DNA from: an uncultured PS1 clade bacterium | GTDB lineage: Bacteria; Pseudomonadota; Alphaproteobacteria; MED-G09 | Length of the DNA: 62,793 bases | Direction: 5' to 3' | NCBI GenBank assembly: GCA_902608415.1 | Contig: CACLNZ010000006.1 | Location: forward strand, 1-62,793 | Shown here: positions 1 through 8,995 of the stretch, piece after piece | Layout: each line of letters begins with the position of its first letter | Position numbering within the stretch: position 1 is the stretch's first letter | Notes under the pieces: generated by a model | The model's database searches: none | What the model saw: the letters and a program-made list of their open reading frames with translations, nothing else | Told to the model about the DNA's origin: nothing | Translations under genes and position numbers: made by a program

Positions 1-1
1 C

Positions 2-700
2 TTTGTCCAGTTGGCCTTAAAAAAAGGATTTAAAAAAAGAACTACAGGCTTCTCAATTGATGATATATACAAATCTCAAAGTGATAGAGAATTACTTGGA
101 AAAAAAATTCATTCAATGTGTAAGGTTAGGGGCGTACCTGGTACTCATGATGTTGACCTTGGCTTGAAGACAATAGATTCCTTAAATTTTGCCACAAATG
201 AAATGATTACATCAATTCCTGTTTTTTCTAAGCCATTAGATAAGCATTTACCAGAGAGCGAGTGGGTGCAATACAAAGGAAAACCAGATTTTATTTTTTT
301 TGATGGATGGTTTTGTGGAGCTAAGCCAATTTCTGAAAAAAATTGGTCACCACCTTTAAACAAATTAGAAGAAAAACAAGATCCAGATGGAGTTTGGTCA
401 AAGTGGTATAATAGAGAATTATCGAGAGATTATCAGGAATTGTTTAACAGTTTTGATATATTGCTCATGATTAAGGTACCAAGCATGGAACATATTTTTG
501 AAAGTAGATGGATACAAGAAAAAACCCTTGAAAAAAATCTTACTGATCCAGAAATGAAAAAGAAAATTATGACAAAAGAAGAAGTTATTCATTTTGTTAT
601 GCATTATGAAAGGTTAACAAGGTATGTTTTGGAAGAAATACCAAAATTTGCTGATATAGTATTGTATAGGGATAATGAATTTAATTTTAAACGAATGTAA
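2..700 (+). CDS. D-glycerate 3-kinase-like P-loop kinase, 5'-truncated by window edge
   Basis: This is the C-terminal part of a kinase resembling plant-type D-glycerate 3-kinase (GLYK), which phosphorylates glycerate to 3-phosphoglycerate. Supporting motifs are SIDDIY near the start, VRGVPGTHDVDLG (compare GNxGTHD in the family), IPVFSKPLDKH and FIFFDGWFCGAKP, which matches the FEGWMLGF block of GLYK. The Walker A loop must lie upstream, because the reading frame is open to base 2. A TTG at position 11 could serve as a start but would remove the ATP-binding loop, so I read the gene as truncated by the window. The family assignment rests on remembered motif order. Confidence 0.72.
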   Translation, partial: FVQLALKKGFKKRTTGFSIDDIYKSQSDRELLGKKIHSMCKVRGVPGTHDVDLGLKTIDSLNFATNEMITSIPVFSKPLDKHLPESEWVQYKGKPDFIFFDGWFCGAKPISEKNWSPPLNKLEEKQDPDGVWSKWYNRELSRDYQELFNSFDILLMIKVPSMEHIFESRWIQEKTLEKNLTDPEMKKKIMTKEEVIHFVMHYERLTRYVLEEIPKFADIVLYRDNEFNFKRM

Positions 701-708
701 GGGAAGCT

Positions 709-1299
709 ATGGAAGAGACTAATTTACCAAAAATTATTAGGGCACAAAAACAACAAAAAGATAAAATAAAAGGCGTTTTAAAACTTGGCTTCTCATCTGA
801 TCCTTTAATAAGATGGGTGTTTCCTGATCCAAATATTTATTTAGTAAATTTTGATACATGGATGGAAGAATTTTCAAAAATATCTTTTTCTAATGATGTA
901 GTATTTGCCGAAGAAAATTTTTATGGGGCATCACTATGGCATCCACCTGGTTTTGAATTTGATGAAACATGTCTATATCCAACACTAGAATGGATGACAG
1001 AGGAGAGAATTGAATTCGTAAGTCAGTTTTTTGAGGAATTCTCAAATTATCATCCCGATGATGCTTGGTATTTAGCCTTTATTGGCGTCGATCCATCAAA
1101 ACAGGGTCTCGGTGTTGGTTCCTTTATATTAAAAGAAGCCCTTAAAACGATTGATGAAAGAGGCGAGAGAGCATATTTAGAATCTTCTAATCCAAGAAAT
1201 ATGTCGCTTTATGAAAGACATGGTTTTGAGAGTATGGGTAAAGTGCAAATTGGTGACTCACCTCCTGCACATCCAATGATTAGAGAGCCACGGAAATAA
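709..1299 (+). CDS. GNAT-family N-acetyltransferase
   Basis: A 196-residue protein with a GNAT acetyl-CoA-binding core in its C-terminal half. The stretch FIGVDPSKQGLGVG (about residues 124-137) is the beta4-alpha3 pyrophosphate-binding motif (Q/R-x-x-G-x-G/A), and SLYERHGF is the typical C-terminal N-x-x-A/S-x-x-x-Y-x-x-x-GF block. The N-terminal half (DPLIRWVFPDP) is like uncharacterised GNATs of marine and soil bacteria. It starts 8 bases after the kinase stop with a GGAAG ribosome site, so it is probably co-transcribed. The acceptor substrate is unknown. Confidence 0.85.
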   Translation: MEETNLPKIIRAQKQQKDKIKGVLKLGFSSDPLIRWVFPDPNIYLVNFDTWMEEFSKISFSNDVVFAEENFYGASLWHPPGFEFDETCLYPTLEWMTEERIEFVSQFFEEFSNYHPDDAWYLAFIGVDPSKQGLGVGSFILKEALKTIDERGERAYLESSNPRNMSLYERHGFESMGKVQIGDSPPAHPMIREPRK

Positions 1300-1368
1300 A
1301 GTTGTTGTTGAGTATTTAAATACATTCTGTAATATTGATATCGTTATTTAGGATTAAGGGAGATAGAT

Positions 1369-2067
1369 ATGTCAAATATATTAATTGTTGGTGCTACAAG
1401 AGGAATTGGACTTGAATTAACAAAGCAGTATTCCGATGATGGAAATTCTGTAATTGCTTGTGCTAGAGATAAAGCCAACGCTTCATTGCTTGACGAACTT
1501 GCTTCAGGATCAGAAAATATTTCTATCGAACAGCTTGATATATCAGATCCCTCATCAATTGAAGCTGCTGCAACTAATATAGGAGACAGCGTTATAGATA
1601 CCGTAATAATAGTTGCAGGTGATGTTGGAGGAGATCCAATGGAACAACAATCACTTGATAATATAGATATAGATCAATGGCATAAAACTCTTGATACAAA
1701 CACAATTGGCCCACTTTTGGTTGCGAAAGCATTTAAAAGCAATTTAGTTTCTTCGGGTAATGGAAACCTAATGATACTTTCCAGTCAGTTAGGCGCTTCT
1801 ACCTGGCCAATGGGTGGAATGTATATTTATTCAACCACTAAAGCTGCAGTTGGTAAAGTCGGTAAAATATTATCTCTTGATTGGGCTGAAGATCCAATAA
1901 CTGTGTCAATCATGCATCCAGGGTGGGTTCAAACGGATATGGGTGGACCAGGGGCAGAAATAACAGCAGAAGAGAGTGCATCTGGTATTAGGAATGTGAT
2001 TAGCGGACTAACTAAAGAAGATTCTGGTAATTTTTATAAATGGAATGGCGATATTCATCCTTGGTAG
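1369..2067 (+). CDS. Short-chain dehydrogenase/reductase (SDR)
   Basis: A classical SDR of 232 residues. The NAD(P)-binding loop is GATRGIG (residues 8-14), the catalytic pair is Y154-x3-K158 (YSTTK) and the serine lies in LSSQLG around residue 138. HPGWVQTDMGG follows the active site as in C-factor/sniffer-like SDRs. A GGGAG ribosome site precedes the ATG. It acts on an unknown carbonyl or alcohol substrate in the cytoplasm. It stands alone after a 69-base gap and converges on the DUF2855 gene. Confidence 0.88.
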   Translation: MSNILIVGATRGIGLELTKQYSDDGNSVIACARDKANASLLDELASGSENISIEQLDISDPSSIEAAATNIGDSVIDTVIIVAGDVGGDPMEQQSLDNIDIDQWHKTLDTNTIGPLLVAKAFKSNLVSSGNGNLMILSSQLGASTWPMGGMYIYSTTKAAVGKVGKILSLDWAEDPITVSIMHPGWVQTDMGGPGAEITAEESASGIRNVISGLTKEDSGNFYKWNGDIHPW

Positions 2068-2099
2068 CATATAATTCTCTGATTTAAGAATTTATCTAA

Positions 2100-3221
2100 T
2101 TAGATATTAACAATTATTCCTTCATTTGGATTTATATCCCCTTGAATAACTTCATCATAGGTATCTAAAAAATTATTTAATCCTGAAACTTCTTTAATGT
2201 TCATCCAAATTTGGCTTTGTTCGGCTCTAGCATCCATAAAAGATGTTGTTTTTTTATTGTAACCATCTGTTCCCCAATCACTTATTCTTTTTTGGATATG
2301 ATCTGGAGCAAAAAAGAACTCAGTTCTATCTCTATTCATAAGTTGACCCATTGCATCATCAGCTGTTGTTTCATTATCCCAATGTGTCATACCAACTGTA
2401 ATACACTTAAGCATGTGATTTCCAAGTGAACTATGAAGTTTTCCTAGTATTTCTCTATTACCAGCCATATCGACCATTACACTAGAATTATTAATATTTA
2501 TATCACTAAGGTCATCATAAGAATAAATCTGATCGTATGAATTTAAACTTTCTACAAATTCAGAATTTCTTTTTGAAGTTAACCCAATAATTTCAGGTTT
2601 TTTCTCTTCACTTTGCAAACCTTGAGCAAGACCAATAGCTGTTTTACTAGATGCGCTTACTATGATGACCTGTTCAGCCCCTAAATAATTTTCATTTTGA
2701 AGATAATCACATAAACAAAAAGATGTTATATGAAGTGGAAATAAAAGAGCCCTTATATTGTCATTATTCTTATTATAATTATCTTCATTGTTTAATCTTA
2801 TGTAATTATTGTAAACTGGAGGTAATTCTTTTCGATGTTCCTCACCATCTATAAAAGTTTTTTGTGAAATTTTTATCGGTTTCAAAGTCAAAATATTAGA
2901 TGCCGGAAAATAACCAAAAAGTCTTTCTCCAACTTCTAATTCTTTATTATTTGAGTACTTTATTTCAGCAAAACCCCACATTGGTATGCATCCCCATATG
3001 TTCTCAGGATCATTCATAGTTGGAAAAAATTGCCAATAACCCATCATTTCGCCTGCAACACCGTATGTAACATTGTTAGATGTGAAAGCAAAATTTTCAA
3101 TTTGAACTATTATTTCTCCATCTTTTAAATCATCCAAATCAATATCATTTGTAACAATTCTTCTTTGTGTTAAATTTTTTTTTGATGTTTGTAACTCTTC
3201 TTTGATAAGACTCATATCCAA
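2100..3221 (-). CDS. DUF2855 family (MDR-like) protein
   Basis: A 373-residue protein matching the DUF2855 family, which resembles the medium-chain dehydrogenase fold. Seen motifs are the N-terminal beta strand IVQIENFAFTSNNVTYG, the YWQFFP and WGCIPMWGFAEI blocks, and a Rossmann-like VIIVSASSKTAIGLAQ segment around residue 190 followed by IIGLTSKRN. The family is found in bacteria with diverse lipid or xenobiotic metabolism but has no firmly known reaction. It is transcribed divergently from the GST-led operon starting at 3267, with 45 bases between the starts, so a shared control region is likely. Confidence 0.75.
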   Translation of the reverse strand: MDMSLIKEELQTSKKNLTQRRIVTNDIDLDDLKDGEIIVQIENFAFTSNNVTYGVAGEMMGYWQFFPTMNDPENIWGCIPMWGFAEIKYSNNKELEVGERLFGYFPASNILTLKPIKISQKTFIDGEEHRKELPPVYNNYIRLNNEDNYNKNNDNIRALLFPLHITSFCLCDYLQNENYLGAEQVIIVSASSKTAIGLAQGLQSEEKKPEIIGLTSKRNSEFVESLNSYDQIYSYDDLSDININNSSVMVDMAGNREILGKLHSSLGNHMLKCITVGMTHWDNETTADDAMGQLMNRDRTEFFFAPDHIQKRISDWGTDGYNKKTTSFMDARAEQSQIWMNIKEVSGLNNFLDTYDEVIQGDINPNEGIIVNI

Positions 3222-3266
3222 CCTTTATTACTTGTTATTTTTTATTATAGATAGGAGTATATATTA

Positions 3267-4310
3267 TTGGAAAATAAAAACAAAATAACGATAATTGGCG
3301 TACCAGCATCACCCTACACTAGGAAAATGCTATCAGCTTTAAGGTATAGGAATATTCAACATTCCGTAATTTGGGGTAATGCCAAAGAAATATTAAATTC
3401 GATGGGCTTGGAAACTCCCAAACCAACACTTTTACCAGTAGTTTTATTACATAATGACAGTGAAGTTACAGCTATTTGCGATACAACACCCATAATAAGA
3501 AAACTTGAGGTTAATAATTCTGACAGAGGCATTATTCCGAAAAATAAATCTCTTGCCTTATTAAACTCAATTCTTGAAGATTTTGGCGATGAATGGGTAA
3601 CTAAATACATGTTCCATTATCGGTGGCATTTCCAAAGGGATATTGATAATGCTGGCAATATATTGCCTCTTCTTCACTCAGTAAACTTAGAAGAAAAAGT
3701 ACATAAAAATTTTAAGAAATATATTACTGATTTGCAGATAAGTAGATTATGGGTTGTTGGTTCCAATGAAAAAACTGCAGATATTATTGAAAGAAGTTAT
3801 AAAAGATTTCTAGCATTATTAGAAAATCATTTTGAAACTACCCCCTTTTTATTGGGTAATAAGCCTTTGTCATCAGATTTTGCTTTTTATGGACAAATGA
3901 CCCAACTCATTGGCTTTGATCCAACATCAAGAGAAATAGCTCTAGAGTTATCACCTAGATCTGTTGCTTGGGTTGATATTATGGAAGATTTATCAGGTTT
4001 TAATGTAGACTCAAGTCATCTTTTATCAATTAAAGATCTTCCAGACACAACCTTCTCCATTTTTGAGGAATTGAGTCATGGATATGTACCTGCAATGATT
4101 GCAAATTCAATAGCTTTTAAAGAGGGCCAAGAAACTTGGTCAACAAAAATTGATGACCAAATTTGGGAACAAAAAACATTTCCCTATCAAGCTAAGTGCT
4201 TAGAATGGATTAGAGATGAATTTAATGAGCTTGAGCAAGACGACAAGACAAAGGTTTTTAATTTTTTAAAAGAAACGGGTTGTGAAAAATTACTGATAGG
4301 TAAGGAGTAA
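3267..4310 (+). CDS. Glutathione S-transferase-like protein, long form
   Basis: A 347-residue protein with an N-terminal thioredoxin-like GST domain (VPASPYTRKMLSALRYRNI, about residues 12-30) and a C-terminal helical region containing PFLLGNKPLSSDFAFYGQM, the usual GST_C N-capping/hydrophobic staple block. It is about 120 residues longer than canonical GSTs, with an additional C-terminal helical tail. Translation appears to start at a TTG preceded by GATAGGAG, the only well-placed initiator. It is the first gene of a tightly packed plus-strand operon that continues with a dehalogenase-like hydrolase two bases downstream, which fits glutathione conjugation of reactive organics. Confidence 0.75.
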   Translation: MENKNKITIIGVPASPYTRKMLSALRYRNIQHSVIWGNAKEILNSMGLETPKPTLLPVVLLHNDSEVTAICDTTPIIRKLEVNNSDRGIIPKNKSLALLNSILEDFGDEWVTKYMFHYRWHFQRDIDNAGNILPLLHSVNLEEKVHKNFKKYITDLQISRLWVVGSNEKTADIIERSYKRFLALLENHFETTPFLLGNKPLSSDFAFYGQMTQLIGFDPTSREIALELSPRSVAWVDIMEDLSGFNVDSSHLLSIKDLPDTTFSIFEELSHGYVPAMIANSIAFKEGQETWSTKIDDQIWEQKTFPYQAKCLEWIRDEFNELEQDDKTKVFNFLKETGCEKLLIGKE

Positions 4311-4312
4311 AT

Positions 4313-5380
4313 ATGAAAATATTGAGAACGCCTGACAAAAGTTTTGATGTAATAACCGATTTTCCTTATGAGCCATGTTATACAAATATTAAGACTAAAG
4401 ATGGAAGTGAATTAAGAATACATCACATAGATGAAGGGCCTAAAGATGGACCTATACTCTTGGCAATGCATGGTCAACCAGTTTGGTGTTATCTCTACTC
4501 AAGAATGATACCTTTCTTAACAAAAGCCGGAATAAGAGTTATCGCGCCTGATTTACCGGGTTATGGAAAGTCTGATAAGCCTGCTTCAAGATCTGATTAC
4601 AGTTACCAAAATCAAGTCGATTGGATGGTTGACTGGTTAAATACTAATGACTTTCAAGATATTACTTTCTTTGGACAGGATTGGGGTGGGTTAATTGGGT
4701 TAAGAGTAGTTGCAAGGGAACCATATAGGTTTTCAAAGGTTTCAATGGGTAATACCGGACTTCCCTATAATCCTGATGCACCAGAAGAGGTTGTTGAGGA
4801 AATAAAAAACTTTAGAGAGAGCGATATTAAGCTACACCCATTATCTATGGCTAAAAAAGTGAGAGAAATGGATAATGGTAAAACCCATCCTGGATTAAAA
4901 TTTATGTATTGGCAGAAATTTTGTTGGGATACAGAGGATCTTCCCATTGGTTTCATACAATCTATGCAAATGGAAAAGAGATCACTAGTTTCAACATTTT
5001 TAAATTATATATTTATATTATTAGGAAAATATAGCGCTTCTCCTTTTAAGTCATATATAGCAAAAGCATATGAGGCACCGTTTCCAGACCCAAGTTACAA
5101 AATGGGCCCTAGAGCAATGCCAAGTCAAGTGCCTATAATTCCTGATCAATCTCTTGAAGAACAGAAGAAAGCAAGAGAATTTTTTAGTAAATGGGACAAA
5201 CCATTTCTAAGTGTTTTTGCCGGTGATGATCCTGTAACAAATGGAATTGAACAAGATGTATTAAATATGTGTCCAAATGCAAAAAGCGCACCCCATATTG
5301 GTGGGGGCCATTTTTTTCAATGGAAAAGGTCTAAAAAACTTTCAGGGATTCTAATAGACTTTATAAAGGAAAATAAATGA
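4313..5380 (+). CDS. Haloalkane dehalogenase-like alpha/beta hydrolase
   Basis: A 355-residue alpha/beta hydrolase closely following the haloalkane dehalogenase (DhlA-type) layout. Oxyanion-hole motif HGQPVW (53-58), RVIAPDLPGYGKSDKP, nucleophile D123 in GQDWGG with the adjacent halide-binding tryptophan W124, an acid at D305/D306 in FAGDDPVTNG, and the base H333 in GGGHFFQ are all visible. The cap region holds further tryptophans (MYWQKFCW) that could supply the second halide contact. Known members hydrolyse haloalkanes to alcohol plus halide. It overlaps the next gene by ATGA. An epoxide hydrolase or fluoroacetate dehalogenase role is less likely given the D-W pair. Confidence 0.78.
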   Translation: MKILRTPDKSFDVITDFPYEPCYTNIKTKDGSELRIHHIDEGPKDGPILLAMHGQPVWCYLYSRMIPFLTKAGIRVIAPDLPGYGKSDKPASRSDYSYQNQVDWMVDWLNTNDFQDITFFGQDWGGLIGLRVVAREPYRFSKVSMGNTGLPYNPDAPEEVVEEIKNFRESDIKLHPLSMAKKVREMDNGKTHPGLKFMYWQKFCWDTEDLPIGFIQSMQMEKRSLVSTFLNYIFILLGKYSASPFKSYIAKAYEAPFPDPSYKMGPRAMPSQVPIIPDQSLEEQKKAREFFSKWDKPFLSVFAGDDPVTNGIEQDVLNMCPNAKSAPHIGGGHFFQWKRSKKLSGILIDFIKENK

Positions 5381-5961
5381 AGAATTTTGTAATTATTATT
5401 AGTGTATGTATAATTTTAGTAAGTGTTGGTTGGAATTATCGAGCAAATATTATTTTTGAAATATATCCCCTTATTCTTGAAGCACGAGGGTCTGGAGAAA
5501 GGTCGGAATTATCTGTAAAAGAAATTAATGGAGTTGAGATTATGGAAGTAAAAAATGCAATAGTACCAAATGATGAGCAAATGAAAGGTTTTATGGAAGG
5601 TGATATTGATACGCCTATATTTATGGTTAATTTATTAAAATTTAAAGATAAAGCAGAATATGAAGATGGAAGGGAAACTAATTTAACCGGTGAAGAGGCT
5701 TACTTAATTTATGGACAAGAAGTGCAAGGACATCTCAAAAAAGTGGGAGCTGAACCAATTTTTTCAGGAAGAGTTGAACGGTTGATGTTAGGCGAAGTAG
5801 GGGAACTTTGGGATGTAATCGCAATTGCTAAATATCCCAGCCGAAAAGCTATGATGGAAATGATTATGGATGCGGATTATAGAGAAAGTGAAAAACATCG
5901 TGCTGCAGGTTTAAAAGGCCAACTTAATATTGAAACTAAAACAGGAGAGTTTGGTTGGTAG
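5377..5961 (+). CDS. DUF1330 domain protein with N-terminal membrane anchor
   Basis: A 194-residue protein with one N-terminal hydrophobic segment (about residues 4-18), followed by a DUF1330 ferredoxin-like domain covering roughly residues 60-190. Motifs include PIFMVNLLKFKDKAEYEDG, YGQEVQGHLKKVGAEPIFSGRV, WDVIAIAKYPSRKAM and an ADYRESEKHRAAGL tail. DUF1330 domains belong to the dimeric alpha/beta barrel group, whose members include small enzymes and oxidative-stress proteins; the reaction here is unknown. Its ATG overlaps the dehalogenase stop, indicating translational coupling. Confidence 0.78.
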   Translation: MKNFVIIISVCIILVSVGWNYRANIIFEIYPLILEARGSGERSELSVKEINGVEIMEVKNAIVPNDEQMKGFMEGDIDTPIFMVNLLKFKDKAEYEDGRETNLTGEEAYLIYGQEVQGHLKKVGAEPIFSGRVERLMLGEVGELWDVIAIAKYPSRKAMMEMIMDADYRESEKHRAAGLKGQLNIETKTGEFGW

Positions 5962-6431
5962 ATTTTCTTAATAAGATATTTCCTGAAAATGCGAACAATA
6001 ACTATTCAGGAAATAGAATAGCCCTATGGGCACTTATACTATTTCTTGCTCTTATGACTTGGCGCTCAGCAATACACATGTTTTTTGAACCCTTTGGATT
6101 GCATGAAATTGCAAATATTGTTGTTTTGACGGGTGATCCCGATCCTATGCCATTAATTTATCGTTTTTTCTCTATTTGGGGATTTGCCCAATTAATTTTT
6201 TGTATTGCTTGTTGGATTGCGATCATTAAATACAGGTCATTTATACCATTAATGTATTTGTTTTGGATTTTTGAGTGGGGATTAAGAGTTATTTATTATC
6301 CATTTTTTGGTAGAGGTGGTGATGTTATTAATGATTATAATACAGCAGGTACGCCTGGTTTTTATATGGCTCCATACATTCTGATCTTATTAACAATATT
6401 TTTTGTTTTATCTTTAAGGAGATCAAATTGA
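5955..6431 (+). CDS. Four-helix integral membrane protein of unknown function
   Basis: A 158-residue membrane protein with about four hydrophobic segments: residues 22-39, 70-88, 95-115 and 137-154. I do not recognise a family. The start is a TTG overlapping the upstream stop by 7 bases; the nearest internal ATG would cut the first membrane segment, so the TTG is preferred. The protein has an Arg/His cluster (WRSAIHMFFEPFGLHE) between helices 1 and 2. Its place inside the dehalogenase operon suggests a membrane function linked to the same pathway, but nothing more specific can be read. Confidence 0.6.
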   Translation: MVDFLNKIFPENANNNYSGNRIALWALILFLALMTWRSAIHMFFEPFGLHEIANIVVLTGDPDPMPLIYRFFSIWGFAQLIFCIACWIAIIKYRSFIPLMYLFWIFEWGLRVIYYPFFGRGGDVINDYNTAGTPGFYMAPYILILLTIFFVLSLRRSN

Positions 6432-7489
6432 AAATAATTAAATATATAATTCTTATATTAGTAATATTTCTAATTAGCTTATTCGTTTTATCTAGAGTTC
6501 CTGCAATTCAGGATAGAGTGGTAACAAATGTTATAAAAAATGTACTTTCAAATCCAGTTTCTTTACCTGATGATGGACTAAGTGCTTTAGTTTGTGGCAG
6601 TAGATCCCCTTTACCCTCACCTGGAAGAGCTGAAACCTGTATTATCATTAAGGCTGGTCAAAACTTGTATGTAGTTGATGTTGGTGATGGCAGTATTAGT
6701 AATTTGAGAAATTGGGGAGTAGATCTAACCCCTGTTAAGGCCGTTCTTTTTACACATCTTCATTCTGATCATATATCTGATCTTGCTGATTTACACTTAA
6801 ATACATGGGTTAATAATCCTACTAAATCTGAAAAATTAAAAGTTTATGGACCTGAAGGAGTTGAAGATGTTGTTAATGGTTTTGAGGACGCATATAAATT
6901 AGATTACCAATTCAGAAATGAGCACCACGGTAATAAGGTCGCTCCACTTAATTTTGCTGGATACGAAACATTTACCATTGATTTATTAAATCCAATTATA
7001 ATTGACGATAATGGTTTGAAAGTAACTGCTTTCAAGGTAATTCATGATCCGATTGAACCGGCTTTAGGTTTTCGTTTTGATTATAAGGGAAGGTCTATTG
7101 TAATAAGCGGTGATACAATATCTACAGAAAATACAATTAAGAATTCTAAAAATGCTGATGTTTTGTTTCATGAGGCACAAGCTAATCATATTGTAAAAAT
7201 TATTGAAAATGAAAATAAAAAAATTGGTAATAATTTAGCTGCAAAAATTATGGCTGATATAGTGACCTATCATACAACGCCTATTGAGGCCGCTGAAATT
7301 GCAAATCAGGCTAATGTGAAGCATTTGGTTTTTTATCATCTTACTCCTGCGCCAAGAAACGCTTTGATGGAGAGTATGTTTGTTAGAGGTGTGAATGACA
7401 TAAGAAAAGAATGGACATTATCTAAGGATGGAACATTGGTAATTTTACCTCTTAATTCTGAAAAAATTAAAATCACAAAAATAAATTAA
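6428..7489 (+). CDS. Membrane-anchored metallo-beta-lactamase-fold hydrolase
   Basis: A 353-residue protein with an N-terminal hydrophobic anchor (residues 4-22) and an MBL domain of the RNase Z/arylsulfatase type. Zinc-binding H110-x-H112-x-D114-H115 sits in FTHLHSDHISDL, a further His in HEAQANH and the terminal His in HLVFYHLTP. ISGDT provides the bridging Asp region. The TTG start overlaps the previous stop (TTGA). Known relatives hydrolyse sulfate or phosphate esters or lactones. The substrate is unknown; the anchor places the domain in the periplasm or at the outer face of the inner membrane. Confidence 0.8.
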   Translation: MKIIKYIILILVIFLISLFVLSRVPAIQDRVVTNVIKNVLSNPVSLPDDGLSALVCGSRSPLPSPGRAETCIIIKAGQNLYVVDVGDGSISNLRNWGVDLTPVKAVLFTHLHSDHISDLADLHLNTWVNNPTKSEKLKVYGPEGVEDVVNGFEDAYKLDYQFRNEHHGNKVAPLNFAGYETFTIDLLNPIIIDDNGLKVTAFKVIHDPIEPALGFRFDYKGRSIVISGDTISTENTIKNSKNADVLFHEAQANHIVKIIENENKKIGNNLAAKIMADIVTYHTTPIEAAEIANQANVKHLVFYHLTPAPRNALMESMFVRGVNDIRKEWTLSKDGTLVILPLNSEKIKITKIN

Positions 7490-7491
7490 AT

Positions 7492-7824
7492 ATGATTTTT
7501 TTGTTAATTAAAATAATAGTGACTGCCGTTCTTATAGTCCTTATTAGTGAAATTGCAAAAATTAATGATAAGCTAGGCGGTCTAATAGCTGCAATGCCTA
7601 TAATGACATTACTTGTTATTTTATGGATGTATTATGATGGAAACTCTGATGAAAAAATTTCATCCCATATTTCTTATACATTACTTTATATTGTTCCAAC
7701 TATACCAATGTTTTTAATTTTTCCATTTGTCATTTCAAAATTTGGTTTTTATATAGCTTTTTTAATAAGCATTTTAATAACAGTGATTTCTGTAACAATT
7801 CTGAATTTTTTTATAAAAATATAA
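7492..7824 (+). CDS. DUF3147-like small inner membrane protein
   Basis: A 110-residue very hydrophobic protein with about four membrane segments. The N-terminal signature LIVLISEIAKINDKLGGLI and the AAMPIMTLLVILWMYYD block match my memory of DUF3147 proteins, whose function is unknown. It begins 2 bases after the MBL gene and is the last member of the six-gene operon. It ends one base before the convergent outer-membrane protein gene, so no separate terminator fits between them. Confidence 0.65.
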   Translation: MIFLLIKIIVTAVLIVLISEIAKINDKLGGLIAAMPIMTLLVILWMYYDGNSDEKISSHISYTLLYIVPTIPMFLIFPFVISKFGFYIAFLISILITVISVTILNFFIKI

Positions 7825-7825
7825 A

Positions 7826-8932
7826 TTATAATGACTTTTGAAAACCTATTATAAATTTGGCTTCATTCTTCATCTGTAAACCATTTTTATCTTGATCAAT
7901 TGGAAGTATGAATTCGATTGCCAATCGATCAGAATGTTTTCCTGGTAAAAAATTAGTTATGAAATTCAAGCCTAAACCAAGATTTAAAATTTCACCGCCA
8001 TAATTATATGGATTTGCTGTTTGTACTGGAGCCATTATATTTTTATCTTTACCTTCTATTGTATCGGTATCTGAATAATTTAACCTTAATGAATAAGAAA
8101 TATTGTCATTAAATGAGCCTTGAAACCAAAGGTTGTATTCAAATTCATCACCAAAATTCCAATTTTCTTCTTCTATACTTTTTCTAAATAAAATCTGATT
8201 ACCTAAAACAAAACTATTTATTTTAGTAACATTTGTAACTCCAGCTAATAACCTTAAAGCTTTATCACTTGGTTGCATGCCGTATGGTAAAGTAATTGAA
8301 GTATTTGTATTCATTGGCGTTAAAACCATTCCTTTTTTTGTATTTTCACCAATACTTTTTTCTAGTCCGCTTATTAGATGCCATCTTGAGTTTTCATTTT
8401 CATGAAGATTAAATAATGCTGATAATGATATTTTTGATAAATCTGAAGATGAGGTTTCGAAAGACCCTAAATAATTTCTATTCATCATCCCTCTATATGT
8501 ATCTAATTGCATTTCCTTGTCATTGAGCATGGCCATACCCATTAGAGTTATTTTGTCAGATGGCGCATACATTGCACCAAGCATAATCATTTTCATTGTC
8601 ATTTTTCTGGGAATAACGCTAAGTTTAGCTGGCATTTTAGGTTCACCCATATGTGGGTGTCTATGAGTTTTAGAATATGAATCATTATGCATCATTGGCA
8701 TTTTAGAAAATGGATTAGGCTGTTGTAGGAGTTCTTTGTCAGAAATTGTATTACCGTTAAGCATATTTTTTTTCATTTCCATATTTGATACTCTAATAGA
8801 TATCATCCATTCCCCTTTTTTATGAATATGGTCAGCCATTAAACCTATAGGACCATGCCCAATAGCTGTCGACATAGCTGAAAGGTTGTATGAGAAAAAT
8901 AAAATTGAAAAAACTAAGAATACTCTAATCAT
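7826..8932 (-). CDS. Met/His-rich outer-membrane protein (transporter/Phenol_MetA_deg-like)
   Basis: A 368-residue protein with a signal peptide (MIRVFLVFSILFFSYNLSA) and a mature part typical of beta-barrel proteins, ending in a strand-like GFQKSL. GHGPIGLMADHIHKKGEWM, VIPRKMTMKMIMLGAMYAPSDKIT and DRLAIEFILPIDQDKNG match a family often annotated simply as transporter and related to PF13557. Many methionines and histidines lie near the N terminus (MPMMHNDSYSKTHRHPHMG), which suggests metal contact, for example copper. I place the start at the ATG at 8932, preceded by AGGGAG; a TTG at 8953 would put seven polar residues before the signal peptide. Confidence 0.68.
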   Translation of the reverse strand: MIRVFLVFSILFFSYNLSAMSTAIGHGPIGLMADHIHKKGEWMISIRVSNMEMKKNMLNGNTISDKELLQQPNPFSKMPMMHNDSYSKTHRHPHMGEPKMPAKLSVIPRKMTMKMIMLGAMYAPSDKITLMGMAMLNDKEMQLDTYRGMMNRNYLGSFETSSSDLSKISLSALFNLHENENSRWHLISGLEKSIGENTKKGMVLTPMNTNTSITLPYGMQPSDKALRLLAGVTNVTKINSFVLGNQILFRKSIEEENWNFGDEFEYNLWFQGSFNDNISYSLRLNYSDTDTIEGKDKNIMAPVQTANPYNYGGEILNLGLGLNFITNFLPGKHSDRLAIEFILPIDQDKNGLQMKNEAKFIIGFQKSL

Positions 8933-8995
8933 TGGCTGCTCCCTACCTACCAATAATGGAAATTACTTTTTTTTACTTAAAATACAATTAATTTT

